NCBI RefSeq assembly: GCF_012849375.1
Contig: NZ_CP051684.1
Span: forward strand, 4,712,001-4,776,000
Source of the DNA: Duganella dendranthematis
GTDB taxonomy: Bacteria; Pseudomonadota; Gammaproteobacteria; Burkholderiales; Burkholderiaceae_D
DNA: 64,000 bases
Direction of reading: 5' to 3'
Shown here piece after piece: positions 25,790-34,720 of the stretch. A program made the translations under genes and the position numbers. The stretch's first letter is position 1; every line of letters begins with the position of its first letter. The notes beneath the pieces were generated by a model that did no database searches, was not told the DNA's origin, and saw only the letters and a list, made by a program, of their open reading frames with translations.

Positions 25790-26482
25790 ATGCTTACTAT
25801 TCTTGCCATTGAAACCTCGTCCGAAACCGCTTCCGTCGCACTGCTGCGGGGCGATGACGTCCTGAGCCGCGTCTCCAGCGGCGTGCGTACCCATTCCCAG
25901 GCTGTGTTGCCGATGATTCAGGAGTTGCTGGCCGAAGCCGGCATCAGCTTGCCGCAGTGCGATGCGATCGCCTTCGGCTCCGGCCCCGGCTCGTTTACCG
26001 GCGTGCGCACTGCGTGCGGCGTGGCGCAGGGGCTGGCGTTCGGCGGCAAGCTGCCGGCCGTGCCGGTGGTGACGCTGGACGCGATGGCCCTGGCCTGCCA
26101 TCAGCAGCATGGCGCCGCCGAGGTGCTGGCGGTGCTGGATGCGCGCATGGGCGAGGTCTACTGGGCGCAGTATCGCTTTGACAATGGCGTGCTGGTGGCG
26201 GTATCGCCGCCGGTGTTGTCGGCGCCGGCCGACGTCCAGCCGCAAGGTTCGCCGGTAATGTGCGGCAATGGCTTGTCCGCGTATGCCGAGGCGTTCCCGG
26301 CCGGCGGCTTTGCCGAGGTGATGCCGCATGCCGCGCAGATCGCGCAGCTGGCGGCGGTGGCGTTCGCCGCCGGTCACACGGTGACGGCGGCCGAGGCGCA
26401 ACCGCTGTATCTGCGGAACAAGGTCGCCTACACGCAGGCCGAGCGCCGCGATATGGCCGCTGCGAAGGAAGGCGGCGCATGA
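25790..26482 (+). CDS. tsaB: tRNA threonylcarbamoyladenosine biosynthesis protein TsaB
   Basis: A 230-residue ASKHA-fold partner of TsaD, needed for the t6A37 modification of ANN-decoding tRNAs. The start MLTILAIETSSETASVALLR at 25790 fits the family; the frame upstream is unrelated. Typical motifs: THSQAVLPMIQELLAEAG, FGSGPGSFTGVRTACGVAQG and AVLDARMGEVYWAQY. It is the first gene of a tightly coupled run with rimI (4-bp overlap), the UDG-like gene (4-bp overlap) and DUF1853 (8-bp overlap). tsaB-rimI adjacency is common in proteobacteria. Confidence 0.95.
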   Translation: MLTILAIETSSETASVALLRGDDVLSRVSSGVRTHSQAVLPMIQELLAEAGISLPQCDAIAFGSGPGSFTGVRTACGVAQGLAFGGKLPAVPVVTLDAMALACHQQHGAAEVLAVLDARMGEVYWAQYRFDNGVLVAVSPPVLSAPADVQPQGSPVMCGNGLSAYAEAFPAGGFAEVMPHAAQIAQLAAVAFAAGHTVTAAEAQPLYLRNKVAYTQAERRDMAAAKEGGA

Positions 26483-26952
26483 CGGCGCCGGTCTGGGATC
26501 TGGCGCGGCTCAATTACGAGCCGATGCAGGCGTCCGACCTCGACGAGGTGTTCGCGCTGGAGCAGAGTGTGTATCCGTATCCGTGGACCATGGCCAATTT
26601 TGTCGACTCGCTCAACAGCAATTACGAGGCGTGGGTGCTGCGCGAGCGCGATGGTCATCTGCTGGGCTATTTCCTGTTGATGGCCGTGGTGGATGAGTCG
26701 CATTTGCTGAATGTGGCGGTGTCGGCCGAGAAGCAGGGGCAGGGCCTGGGCCGGTTTTTGTTGAACCAGGCGGTGGCGTGTTCGCGCGGGCTGGGCATGG
26801 AGTCGGTGTTGCTGGAGGTGCGGCCATCGAATACGCGGGCGTTGCAGATTTATGAGCGCTATGGATTTAAACAAATCGGCCGCCGTAAGGGATATTACCC
26901 GGCGGCCCACCAGCAACGCGAGGACGCGATTGTGATGCGGTTCAAGGTATGA
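26479..26952 (+). CDS. rimI: ribosomal protein S18 alanine N-acetyltransferase RimI
   Basis: A 157-residue GNAT acetyltransferase that modifies the N-terminal alanine of ribosomal protein S18. The ATG at 26479 overlaps the tsaB stop. Seen: DLDEVFALEQSVYPYPWTMA (acceptor side), LLNVAVSAEKQGQGLGRFLL (acetyl-CoA loop, QGQGLG), LLEVRPSNTRALQIYERYGF and GRRKGYYP, all hallmarks of RimI. Its stop overlaps the next gene by 4 bp. Confidence 0.95.
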   Translation: MTAPVWDLARLNYEPMQASDLDEVFALEQSVYPYPWTMANFVDSLNSNYEAWVLRERDGHLLGYFLLMAVVDESHLLNVAVSAEKQGQGLGRFLLNQAVACSRGLGMESVLLEVRPSNTRALQIYERYGFKQIGRRKGYYPAAHQQREDAIVMRFKV

Positions 26953-28181
26953 GTCAGTCTTCGGCACGTAGCACGGCCTTCCTGCAGGAGATGGGGGTTG
27001 GCGTGCAATGGAAATTGCGCAGTGGGGCGGCGGAGGCCGAGGGCGATGCGTTCGTTTCGGCGGTGCAGGCGTTGGCGGATGGTTGGCCAGAGGATGCTGC
27101 GCCATCGGCCGCCGCGCCGGCTGCCGTGACGCCGGCAGTTGCCGCACCCGCGCCGCGCGTCGCCGCACCCGCTGCGATGCCGCCAGCGCCGTCCGCCACC
27201 GCGCATGCAGTTGCGCGCGCAGCGCCTTCTATGGCGCCGTCGGTGCCGCCGGAGCCGCAAGCCAACGCTGCGGCAGATACGCCAGCCGTCGCCCGTGCGG
27301 TCCCGCCGGTGCAGGCGCCCGCAGCGTTCGCCGCCACGTCTGACGACGATTCGATGGCATGGTTTGACGATGCGCCGGTACCGCCCGTCGCGCCGCGCGC
27401 AGCGCCACCAGCAAAGCCTGCTGCCCGCGCCGCTGCGCCGATGGAAGCCGAACCGGCGCGAGAAGACACCGCCTGGTTTGATGACGCGCCTATGCCGCCG
27501 CCGTCCGCCACGCCATCGCGCTCTGCCGCCAACGCAGCGGCGGATGCATCGCTATCGGAAGCCGCGCCATCGGATCTGGCAGCCGCCTCATACGCTGCGG
27601 CCGAGCTGGCGTCCACGCCAGTCAGCGACGAAGCGATCGCCGGCATGGACTGGCCGACGCTGCAAGCCGCCGTGTCGTCCTGCACCCGCTGCCGGCTGTG
27701 CGAGACGCGCGTTGCCGCCGTTAACGGCCGTGGCGCCGAGCGCGCGACCTGGATCGCCATCGCCGCCGCACCGTCTGTGGCCGACGAGCAGGACGTGCAA
27801 GCCATCAGCGGCGAGGCGGGGCAGCTGCTGCACAACATGCTGAAAGCCATCGAGCTGAAGCCGGAAGCCGACGTCTACATCACCAACGTGGTCAAATGCC
27901 GTCCGCCGGAGCGCAATCCAACTGGCGACGAAGTCATCGCCTGCCGTCCGTATCTGGAGCGCGAACTGGCGCTGACCGGCGCCACGATGGCCATGACGTT
28001 CGGCCAGTTCGCCGCCAAGGGCCTGATGATGGGACCAGCTGCGCGCGGCAAGGTGATGTACTACGGCGCCAATCGGCTGCCAGTCGTCGCCACCTACCAC
28101 CCGGACGACCTGCTGCGCAAACCGGAAGACAAAGCCAAAGCCTGGGCCGACCTGTGCCTGGCGAAAGCCAGTGATGGCTGA
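26949..28181 (+). CDS. uracil-DNA glycosylase-fold protein with long Ala/Pro linker
   Basis: A 410-residue protein. Residues 1-40 form a short N-terminal segment (RSTAFLQEMGVGVQW) and 45-225 an Ala/Pro-rich linker with two repeated WFDDAP acidic motifs. Residues 230-410 form a family-4-type UDG domain. Four Fe-S-type cysteines remain (CTRCRLC about 243, KCRPPE about 315, ACRPYL about 331), as does the C-terminal TYHPDDLLR (about 381). Motif I, normally GEAPGxxED followed by GxPFVG, reads AAAPSVADEQDVQAISG, so the catalytic water-activating region is altered. Coupled to rimI by ATGA. DNA binding or polymerase association is more likely than ordinary UDG activity; this is inference. Confidence 0.75.
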   Translation: MSQSSARSTAFLQEMGVGVQWKLRSGAAEAEGDAFVSAVQALADGWPEDAAPSAAAPAAVTPAVAAPAPRVAAPAAMPPAPSATAHAVARAAPSMAPSVPPEPQANAAADTPAVARAVPPVQAPAAFAATSDDDSMAWFDDAPVPPVAPRAAPPAKPAARAAAPMEAEPAREDTAWFDDAPMPPPSATPSRSAANAAADASLSEAAPSDLAAASYAAAELASTPVSDEAIAGMDWPTLQAAVSSCTRCRLCETRVAAVNGRGAERATWIAIAAAPSVADEQDVQAISGEAGQLLHNMLKAIELKPEADVYITNVVKCRPPERNPTGDEVIACRPYLERELALTGATMAMTFGQFAAKGLMMGPAARGKVMYYGANRLPVVATYHPDDLLRKPEDKAKAWADLCLAKASDG

Positions 28182-29112
28182 CCCGCTGGCCGGCAGCTTT
28201 CAAGCCCTGTTTGATAGCCGCTGGCCGCACTTGACGCATGCGCATGTGCGCGCACTGGCGTGGCTGCTGGAAGCGCCTGATTTGCTCGATCCAGCATCGC
28301 CCCACTGGCAAGGCCGCATCGCCACGCTGGGCGCGGTATCTTCAGCCACGCAAGCATGGCTGAACGCGCTGGAGCAGGACCCGTCGCCGCTGGAGGCTGC
28401 GTTGGGCGGCAAGCACTATTCCCGCCTCGGCCTGTACGCTGAAAAGCTGATGGCCTTCTACTTCGCGGAGCAAGGCCAGTTGTACGCGCACGGCCTGCAA
28501 GTTCGCGCCGACCGCACCGACACCATCGGCGAATTTGACTTTCTGCTGCACGAAGGCGACCAGCTGGTCCACATCGAGTTCGCCACCAAGTTCTACCTGC
28601 TGGACGGCGCCGACAACCTCAACGGCCTGATCGGCCCCAACCTGGCCGATACGCTGGGCCTCAAAATGCGCAAGATCTTCGACAAGCAATTGTCGCTGTC
28701 GCAGCACCCGGCGGCGCAAGCCATGCTGCCGCAGCCGGTGGCGCGCGCGCAGGCGCTGGTCAAGGGCTGGCTGTTCTATCCGGACGGCGTGCAGCCGATG
28801 CCCGGTATCTCGCAACAGCACTGTCACGGCTTCTGGATGACGCAAACGCAGGCAGCGCAAACCCTGCCGCAGCAGCGTTACGCCATCCTGCCTCGACTGC
28901 AATGGCTGGCGCCGTTGAAGACGGCGGTCGCAAATAGCGTGGACCGCGAAGCGCTGCTGGCGGCCGTCACCGGACAGGATGTGCCGGTGATGATTGTCGC
29001 CTTGCAGGAAAAAGGGGAGTGGCTGATCGAGGAGCGGCGGGGCTTTATCGTCCCCGACGGTTGGCGCGCACAGGCTGCGCAGCGCCGCCATGACGGCGTG
29101 CTGCCAGCCTAA
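28174..29112 (+). CDS. DUF1853 family protein
   Basis: A 312-residue protein of the DUF1853 family (start ATG 28174; a GTG three bases earlier is possible). Features: ALGGKHYSRLGLYAEKLMAF, GEFDFLLHEGDQLVHIEFAT and NGLIGPNLADTLGLKM. The EFDF...HIEFATKFY arrangement resembles the D/E-x-K core of PD-(D/E)xK nuclease folds. That likeness is an observation only, and the family function is not established. Last member of the tsaB-rimI run; it overlaps the UDG-like gene by 8 bp. Confidence 0.85.
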   Translation: MADPLAGSFQALFDSRWPHLTHAHVRALAWLLEAPDLLDPASPHWQGRIATLGAVSSATQAWLNALEQDPSPLEAALGGKHYSRLGLYAEKLMAFYFAEQGQLYAHGLQVRADRTDTIGEFDFLLHEGDQLVHIEFATKFYLLDGADNLNGLIGPNLADTLGLKMRKIFDKQLSLSQHPAAQAMLPQPVARAQALVKGWLFYPDGVQPMPGISQQHCHGFWMTQTQAAQTLPQQRYAILPRLQWLAPLKTAVANSVDREALLAAVTGQDVPVMIVALQEKGEWLIEERRGFIVPDGWRAQAAQRRHDGVLPA

Positions 29113-29115
29113 GGC

Positions 29116-30378
29116 TTAGTGCTTGGCTTCACCAATCAGCGCGACCGAATCGAACTCGCGCTGATTGCGCTGATGCTTGCGCAGGATGTACAGCATGGTG
29201 CCAGCCAGGAACAGGCCGAACAGCAGAATGATGATGTCCAAGTTCAAGTGCGCGCGCAGCATCAGCGAGTACACCGCCAGCATCGTCAGGATCGACAGAT
29301 TCTCGTTAAAGTTCTGCACCGCGATCGAATGACCGGCGCTCATCAGCACGTGGCCGCGGTGCTGCAACAGCGCATTCATCGGCACCAGGAAGAAGCCGCC
29401 CAGCAGCCCCACCAGCACCAGCAGCGGATAGGCGAGCTTGACCGAATGCACCATGGTCATGCTCATCACGATCACGCCCATGGCGATGCCGACCGGAATC
29501 ACCGTTAGCGACTTGCGCAGCGACACAAAGCGCGCCGAAATAACCGCACCCAGCGCCACGCCAATGGCCACCACGCCGACCAGACTGGTCGACTGCTCAT
29601 AGCTCAGATGCAGCGTGCGGCTGGCCCATTCCAGCACGATGAATTGCAGCGTCTGCGCCGCGCCCCAGAACAGCGTGGTCACGCCCAGCGAAATCTGGCC
29701 GAGCTTGTCTTTCCACAGCATGCTGAAGCAGTTGGCGAAATCGGTGATCAGCTTGATCGGATTACGTTCCTGGTGGCCGTACTTGCAGCCGGTGTCCGGA
29801 ATCCGCGTATTAAACAGTGCCGCCAGCATATAGATACCGACCACCACGCACAGCGCGGCCTGGGTCGGCGTCTCGATACCGGTGTCGATCAGCGGCAGGT
29901 CAAAGCCCAGCAGCATCGACGATACGCGGTCGCCCACCAGCGCGCCGCCCATGACGGTGCCGAAGATGATCGAAATCACGGTCAAGCCTTCTACCCAGCC
30001 ATTGGCCGCCACCAGTTTTTCAGCCGGCAGCAGCTCGGTCAGAATGCCGTACTTGGCCGGCGAATACACAGCCGCGCCGAAGCCGACGATGGCATACGCC
30101 AGCAATGGATGAACGTGAGCGAAAATGAGGAGGCAACCGCCAACCTTGATCAGGTTGGAGATGAACATAACCTTGCCTTTGGGCATGGAATCGGCGAAAG
30201 CGCCGACAAATGCAGCCAACAGCACATAAAAGAGGGTAAATGACAGCTTCAGGAGCGGCGTAATCCACCCTGGAGATTTCATGTTTACCAGCAGGTCGAT
30301 CGCAACAAAGAGCAGCGCATTATCCGCCAATGACGAAAAGAACTGCGCTGCCATGATGGTATAGAAACCACGATTCAT
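29116..30378 (-). CDS. lplT: lysophospholipid transporter LplT
   Basis: A 420-residue MFS protein of the inner membrane that moves lysophosphatidylethanolamine inward for re-acylation. Start MNRGFYTIMAAQFFSSLADN at 30378 is the family start; the open frame to 30534 is unrelated. About twelve hydrophobic segments; family hallmarks are FFSSLADNALLFVAIDLL, FGAAVYSPAKYGILTELLP, NGWVEGLTVISIIFGTVMGG and HRGHVLMSAGHSIAVQNFNE. Unlike some bacteria, no acyltransferase gene (aas) is fused or adjacent. Divergent from alr with a 125-bp gap. Confidence 0.9.
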   Translation of the reverse strand: MNRGFYTIMAAQFFSSLADNALLFVAIDLLVNMKSPGWITPLLKLSFTLFYVLLAAFVGAFADSMPKGKVMFISNLIKVGGCLLIFAHVHPLLAYAIVGFGAAVYSPAKYGILTELLPAEKLVAANGWVEGLTVISIIFGTVMGGALVGDRVSSMLLGFDLPLIDTGIETPTQAALCVVVGIYMLAALFNTRIPDTGCKYGHQERNPIKLITDFANCFSMLWKDKLGQISLGVTTLFWGAAQTLQFIVLEWASRTLHLSYEQSTSLVGVVAIGVALGAVISARFVSLRKSLTVIPVGIAMGVIVMSMTMVHSVKLAYPLLVLVGLLGGFFLVPMNALLQHRGHVLMSAGHSIAVQNFNENLSILTMLAVYSLMLRAHLNLDIIILLFGLFLAGTMLYILRKHQRNQREFDSVALIGEAKH

Positions 30379-30503
30379 TCTGGGATAGCCTGGAAAACTT
30401 ATCTGGCTTGCTTTATACCATGCTTTGATCGTAACCCCCAAGAATTGAGCGGTGCGCACTGGGCCGCAGGCGGTAAAATAGCGCCTTCGTTTACTCTGTA
30501 GAA

Positions 30504-31604
30504 ATGCGTCGTATGCCGAGGCCGATCTTAGCAACTATTCACGTTGATTCCATGAAGCAGAACTTGGCGCTGGCCAAGGCCAAAACCCCCAACGCCAAGG
30601 CCTGGGGCGTGCTCAAGGCCAATGGCTATGGCCACGGTCTGGAACGCGCCATGCGCGCTTTTGCCGCCGCCGACGGCCTGGCGCTGATCGAATTCGACAA
30701 CGCGGTCAAGCTGCGCGAGCTGGGCTGGACCAAGCCGATTTTGTTATTGGAAGGTTTCTTCGGTCCGGAAGACTTGGTCACCATGGCTGACCACAACTTA
30801 CAGGCGGCAGTCCATTGCGACGAGCAGCTGGCGTGGCTGGAAGCGGCGGCGCCGCAACTGAGCGCGCGTGGCATTCGCTTTGACCTGCACCTCAAAATGA
30901 ATACCGGCATGAACCGTCTCGGCTTTACGCCGGAGGCGTTCGCGGCTGCCCATGCGCGGCTGAGCGCAATTGCCTGTGTCGCCAGCATCACGTTGATGAC
31001 GCACTTTGCCAATGCCGACGATATCGATCATCCGCTGCTGCCGATCGGCGAACAGTTGCGCCGCTTCGAGCGCGGCGCGGCTGGCTTGCCGGGTCCGCGT
31101 AGCCTGTCCAATTCGGCCGGTGTGCTGCTGCATGCTGATTTAAAAAGCGACTGGGTACGTCCCGGCATCATGCTGTACGGCGGCACACCGGGCGGCGGCA
31201 CTGCCGATGACTTTGGCTTGCAGCCGACCATGACGTTGAGCAGCGAAATCATCGGCGTGCAGGACATCGCTGCCGGCGAGGTGGTCGGCTATGGCAGCCG
31301 CTTCAAGGCCGATGTGCCGATGCGCGTGGGCGTGGTGGCGTGCGGCTATGCCGACGGTTATCCGCGCGTGGCGCCGGCCGGCACCCCGGTGCTGGTCGAT
31401 GGCGTGCGCACGCGTCTGGTCGGCCGGGTGTCGATGGACATGCTGACCGTGGACCTGACCGAACTGCCGCAGGCCCGCCTCGGCAGCAAGGTGACGCTGT
31501 GGGGCCGTGGCTTGCCGATTGACGAGGTGGCCGAGGCCGCCGACACCATCGGCTACGAGTTGATGTGTGCACTGGCGCCGCGCGTGCCGGTGGTGGAAGG
31601 TTAA
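30504..31604 (+). CDS. alr: alanine racemase
   Basis: A 366-residue PLP enzyme interconverting L- and D-alanine for peptidoglycan. The PLP lysine is in WGVLKANGYGHG (about K38) and the catalytic tyrosine in VVGYGSRFKADVPMRVG (about 265). Other motifs: HLKMNTGMNRLGF, LSNSAGVL and VRPGIMLYG. Two possible starts, 30504 and 30513 (MPRPI), cannot be separated: neither has a strong ribosome-binding site. It is followed after 4 bp by radA. Confidence 0.95.
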   Translation: MRRMPRPILATIHVDSMKQNLALAKAKTPNAKAWGVLKANGYGHGLERAMRAFAAADGLALIEFDNAVKLRELGWTKPILLLEGFFGPEDLVTMADHNLQAAVHCDEQLAWLEAAAPQLSARGIRFDLHLKMNTGMNRLGFTPEAFAAAHARLSAIACVASITLMTHFANADDIDHPLLPIGEQLRRFERGAAGLPGPRSLSNSAGVLLHADLKSDWVRPGIMLYGGTPGGGTADDFGLQPTMTLSSEIIGVQDIAAGEVVGYGSRFKADVPMRVGVVACGYADGYPRVAPAGTPVLVDGVRTRLVGRVSMDMLTVDLTELPQARLGSKVTLWGRGLPIDEVAEAADTIGYELMCALAPRVPVVEG

Positions 31605-31608
31605 ACGG

Positions 31609-32985
31609 ATGGCCAAGGCAAAAACCAATTTCACCTGCAACGAGTGCGGCGCGATCGCCAACAAGTGGACCGGCCAGTGCTCGTCGTGCCACCAGTGGAA
31701 CACGATGGTGGAAACGCCGGTCGAGACCGTCGGCAATAACCGCTATTCGCAACCTGCCCACCTGGCGCTGGCGCAAACCGCGCCGGTGCTATCGCTGTCC
31801 GACATCGACGCCATCGACGTGCCGCGCTTCGGCACCGGCATCGAGGAGTTCGACCGCGTGCTGGGCGGCGGCCTGGTGGCGGGCGGTGTGGTGCTGATCG
31901 GCGGCGATCCGGGTATCGGCAAGTCGACCTTGCTGTTGCAGGCGCTGGCCAATGTGTCGCATATGAAAAAGGTGCTGTACGTGTCGGGCGAGGAATCCGG
32001 CGCGCAGATCGCCTTGCGCGCCAAGCGGCTGCAAGTCGACGCGCGCGACCTGAAGCTGCAAGCCGAGATTCAGCTGGAGAAAATCCTCGGCACGCTGGCG
32101 GACCTGAAGCCGGAAGTGGCGGTGATCGACTCGATCCAGACCGTGTATTCCGATGCCTTGAGTTCGGCGCCCGGTTCGGTGGCGCAGGTGCGCGAATGCG
32201 CGGCGCAACTGACCCGCGTGGCCAAGCAGACCGGCGTGACCATCATTCTGGTCGGCCACGTGACCAAGGAAGGCGCGCTGGCCGGTCCGCGCGTGCTGGA
32301 GCACATTGTCGATACCGTGCTGTACTTCGAGGGCGACAACCATTCCAGTTTCCGTCTGGTGCGGGCGATCAAGAATCGTTTTGGCGCGGTCAATGAGCTG
32401 GGCGTGTTTGCCATGACGGAGAAGGGGCTGAAGGGCGTGTCGAATCCGTCGGCCTTGTTCTTGTCGCAGCACGATAACCAAGTGCCGGGCTCTTGCGTGA
32501 TGGTGACGCAGGAGGGGACGCGGCCGCTGCTGGTCGAGATCCAGGCGCTGGTGGATGCCAGCCATCTGCCGAACGCGCGCCGCTTGTCGGTCGGGCTTGA
32601 GCAGAACCGGCTGGCGATGCTGCTGGCGGTGCTGCACCGTCACGCCGGCATCGCGGCGTTTGATCAGGACGTTTTCATCAATGCGGTGGGCGGCGTCAAG
32701 ATCAGCGAGCCGGCGGTCGACTTGGCGGTGCTGCTGGCGATTAACTCGTCGATGCGCAACAAGGCGCTGCCGCGCGGTTTCGTGGTGTTTGGCGAGGTCG
32801 GCCTGGCAGGCGAGATCCGGCCCGCGCCGCGTGGCCAGGAGCGGCTGCGCGAGGCGGCCAAGCTGGGCTTCTCGATCGCCATGATCCCTAGCGCCAACGT
32901 GCCCAAGCAGCCGATTGACGGCCTGACAATTATTGCTGTTGATCGAATCGATGATGCCTTCAATAAGCTGCGCGAAATCCAATAA
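31609..32985 (+). CDS. radA: DNA repair protein RadA
   Basis: A 458-residue RecA-like DnaB-type branch-migration helicase in recombinational repair. Start 31609 (MAKAKTNFTCNECG). Domains: zinc ribbon with CNECG and CSSC (residues 9-30), RecA core with Walker A GGDPGIGKSTLL (about 103-114) and Walker B VAVIDSIQTVYSD, the RadA signature KNRFG (about 258), and a Lon-protease-like C-terminal domain (about 300-458). It forms a two-gene unit with alr. Confidence 0.96.
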   Translation: MAKAKTNFTCNECGAIANKWTGQCSSCHQWNTMVETPVETVGNNRYSQPAHLALAQTAPVLSLSDIDAIDVPRFGTGIEEFDRVLGGGLVAGGVVLIGGDPGIGKSTLLLQALANVSHMKKVLYVSGEESGAQIALRAKRLQVDARDLKLQAEIQLEKILGTLADLKPEVAVIDSIQTVYSDALSSAPGSVAQVRECAAQLTRVAKQTGVTIILVGHVTKEGALAGPRVLEHIVDTVLYFEGDNHSSFRLVRAIKNRFGAVNELGVFAMTEKGLKGVSNPSALFLSQHDNQVPGSCVMVTQEGTRPLLVEIQALVDASHLPNARRLSVGLEQNRLAMLLAVLHRHAGIAAFDQDVFINAVGGVKISEPAVDLAVLLAINSSMRNKALPRGFVVFGEVGLAGEIRPAPRGQERLREAAKLGFSIAMIPSANVPKQPIDGLTIIAVDRIDDAFNKLREIQ

Positions 32986-33048
32986 CGTTGTATTGTTACG
33001 TGTTGTAATCGTTAATAGTGCACATTACGTAACTAAAGGGATAAGAAA

Positions 33049-33369
33049 GTGGTAGTCGATCAAAGGACAGGCGCGCGCAAGATCGTGCGTTCGAAGGCAG
33101 TCGTGGTGATGGATGGCATGCCGCCCATGCAAGGGCGCACGTTGGACATCGCCAGCACTGGCTTGTCGCTCACGTTTGATCATAAACTGGCGGCGGGCGA
33201 TATCGGCATGGTGTCGTTTGAGTTGTTCGTCGAGGGCAAGGCGCAGGTGCTGTCTTGCCGCTCGCGGGTGAATTACTGCATTTTCAGCGGTGACCACTTC
33301 AAAATCGGATTCCAGTTCATGAATCCAGACATGGCCACCATGGCCACCGTCAATAAATTCCTGCGGTGA
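33049..33369 (+). CDS. PilZ-domain protein (cyclic-di-GMP receptor candidate)
   Basis: A 106-residue single-domain PilZ protein with a GTG start at 33049 and AAAGGGA upstream. The c-di-GMP-binding residues fit: RKIVR (RxxxR, residues 10-14) and DIASTGLSL (D/NxSxxG, about 33-41). It may read out c-di-GMP in the cytoplasm to control motility or envelope functions. Its last 20 bp overlap the end of the convergent citrate-synthase-like gene. Confidence 0.85.
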   Translation: MVVDQRTGARKIVRSKAVVVMDGMPPMQGRTLDIASTGLSLTFDHKLAAGDIGMVSFELFVEGKAQVLSCRSRVNYCIFSGDHFKIGFQFMNPDMATMATVNKFLR

Positions 33370-34627
33370 CAGGCGCGGGCCCGGTGTAACGGGCGCGTGG
33401 CCTGATCAGTCGGTTGGCTTGCACCTGTTCCAGCGCGTGCGCCAGCCAGCCGACGCAGCGACCTACAGCAAACAATACGAACGGGGCGTCTTTCGGCAGG
33501 CCGCAGGTGGCGGTCAGTAGAGAGAGGGCGTAGTCGATGTTCGGCAGCTCGCCGGCCTTTTGTTCTGCGGCCACGGCCAGTGCTGCATGTGGTTCCATCT
33601 TCGGTAGCAGTTTGATCAGGGCCTGGGCGCGCGGGTCGCCGTCGCGGTAAAGCGGGTGGCCGAAGGCGGGCAGGGCGCGGTTGCTGGCCAGCCAGTCGCG
33701 GACGGCTTGGGCTGGGCTGCTGGCGTTCGCCTGGGTGATCAGTTGGGCGAATTGCTGCGCCGCGCCGCCGTGCAAGGGGCCGGTGAGTGTGGTGAAACCG
33801 GCCAGCACACCGGCTGCCAGCGAGGCGCCGGTGGAGATGGCGACGCGGGTGGCGAAGGTGGAGGCGTTTAGTTCGTTGTCGGCCATCAGTACGAGCGCAC
33901 GGCGGATCAGGTCTTCATGCGTTTCGGCATGCCAGGCGTGGGCGAGACGGCGGCTGATGGGGCCGACGTTGCCGTCAGTGGCGTGGCCGCACGCGATCGA
34001 GCTGCCGTCGCTTGCGGCGCTCGCGGTGTGGCCGGCAGTGCTGCCGGCCGGCGCCGCGCTGCGACCATCGGTCATGGCGTCGACCAGTGTTGCGAGGACG
34101 CCGGCGGCTTCGGCGCGCAGCTCGGCGACGGGACGGCCGAGCGAGGGCGCATCGACTGCGCTGCGGCGGGCGAGGATCAGCAGGCCGGCCGCCAGCGCGC
34201 TGTCGGCGGCCATCTGCCCGCTGGCGCTGTCTGCTGTGGTTTGGCTGGCGCTGGTGGCCCAGATGGTGGCCGCTTCATCTGGCGGACATTCCCACAGCAG
34301 CGCGGCGACCTCTTCCAGACTGGCATTCTCAGCCAGCGTCGCGGCGTCGTGGCCGCGGTAGAGCAGGCGGCCGTCCAGCGCGGTGGAGATGGCCGACGGC
34401 AGCACCGGGTCGCCATACTGCATCGCCTCGCTGGAGACGATTTCCACTTTGCGCCGTCCGTTGGCGCGGCGCGCCATGCGCAGCACGTCGTCGCGGTGAT
34501 ACAGGCTGCGGCGCGGATCATCCCCATCCGCCTTGGCGCGAATCTTTCCCCGGCTGACGTTGGCGTACAGCGTTTGCGGACGAACGTTGAGCACGTCCAA
34601 AGCCTCGGCGGCGGTCATCCAGGCCAT
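33350..34627 (-). CDS. helix-turn-helix / citrate synthase-like fusion protein
   Basis: 425 residues from the third of three consecutive ATGs (34627), which has AGGA at 7-base spacing. Residues 1-60 form an excisionase/MerR-like winged helix (MTAAEALDVLNVRPQTLYAN, RRSLYHRDDVLRMARR). The rest is a citrate synthase fold with an Ala/Ser-rich insertion at about 186-222. Of the catalytic triad, His in AFGHPLY (H324) and Asp in NIDYALS (D365) are kept. The first His, normally ADHELNAST, is Asn (MADNELNAST, N251; codon 33875-33877 AAC). Divergent from a CoA-transferase. It could be an altered citrate or methylcitrate synthase or an acyl-CoA-sensing regulator; the latter is inference. Confidence 0.8.
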   Translation of the reverse strand: MAWMTAAEALDVLNVRPQTLYANVSRGKIRAKADGDDPRRSLYHRDDVLRMARRANGRRKVEIVSSEAMQYGDPVLPSAISTALDGRLLYRGHDAATLAENASLEEVAALLWECPPDEAATIWATSASQTTADSASGQMAADSALAAGLLILARRSAVDAPSLGRPVAELRAEAAGVLATLVDAMTDGRSAAPAGSTAGHTASAASDGSSIACGHATDGNVGPISRRLAHAWHAETHEDLIRRALVLMADNELNASTFATRVAISTGASLAAGVLAGFTTLTGPLHGGAAQQFAQLITQANASSPAQAVRDWLASNRALPAFGHPLYRDGDPRAQALIKLLPKMEPHAALAVAAEQKAGELPNIDYALSLLTATCGLPKDAPFVLFAVGRCVGWLAHALEQVQANRLIRPRARYTGPAPVTAGIY

Positions 34628-34641
34628 CATCATTTCCTATG

Positions 34642-34670
34642 TTGACACTTCAAGTCAAGATTGACGCTTG
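34642..34670. promoter_or_regulatory. MerR-like palindrome in the CS-like/CoA-transferase divergent gap
   Basis: TTGACACTTCAAGTCAA (34642-34658) contains the odd palindrome ACTT-C-AAGT with flanking TTGAC/GTCAA. A second TTGACG with CTTG follows at 34661-34670. The spacing recalls MerR-class operators placed between promoter elements. It lies 15 bp upstream of the citrate-synthase-like start and about 60 bp upstream of the CoA-transferase, so one protein bound here could govern both. The protein is not known. Confidence 0.45.
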
Positions 34671-34720
34671 TGGACCAGCAGTCCTAAGCTGCGGGCAAGC
34701 ATAACTTACCTGGAGCTGTC

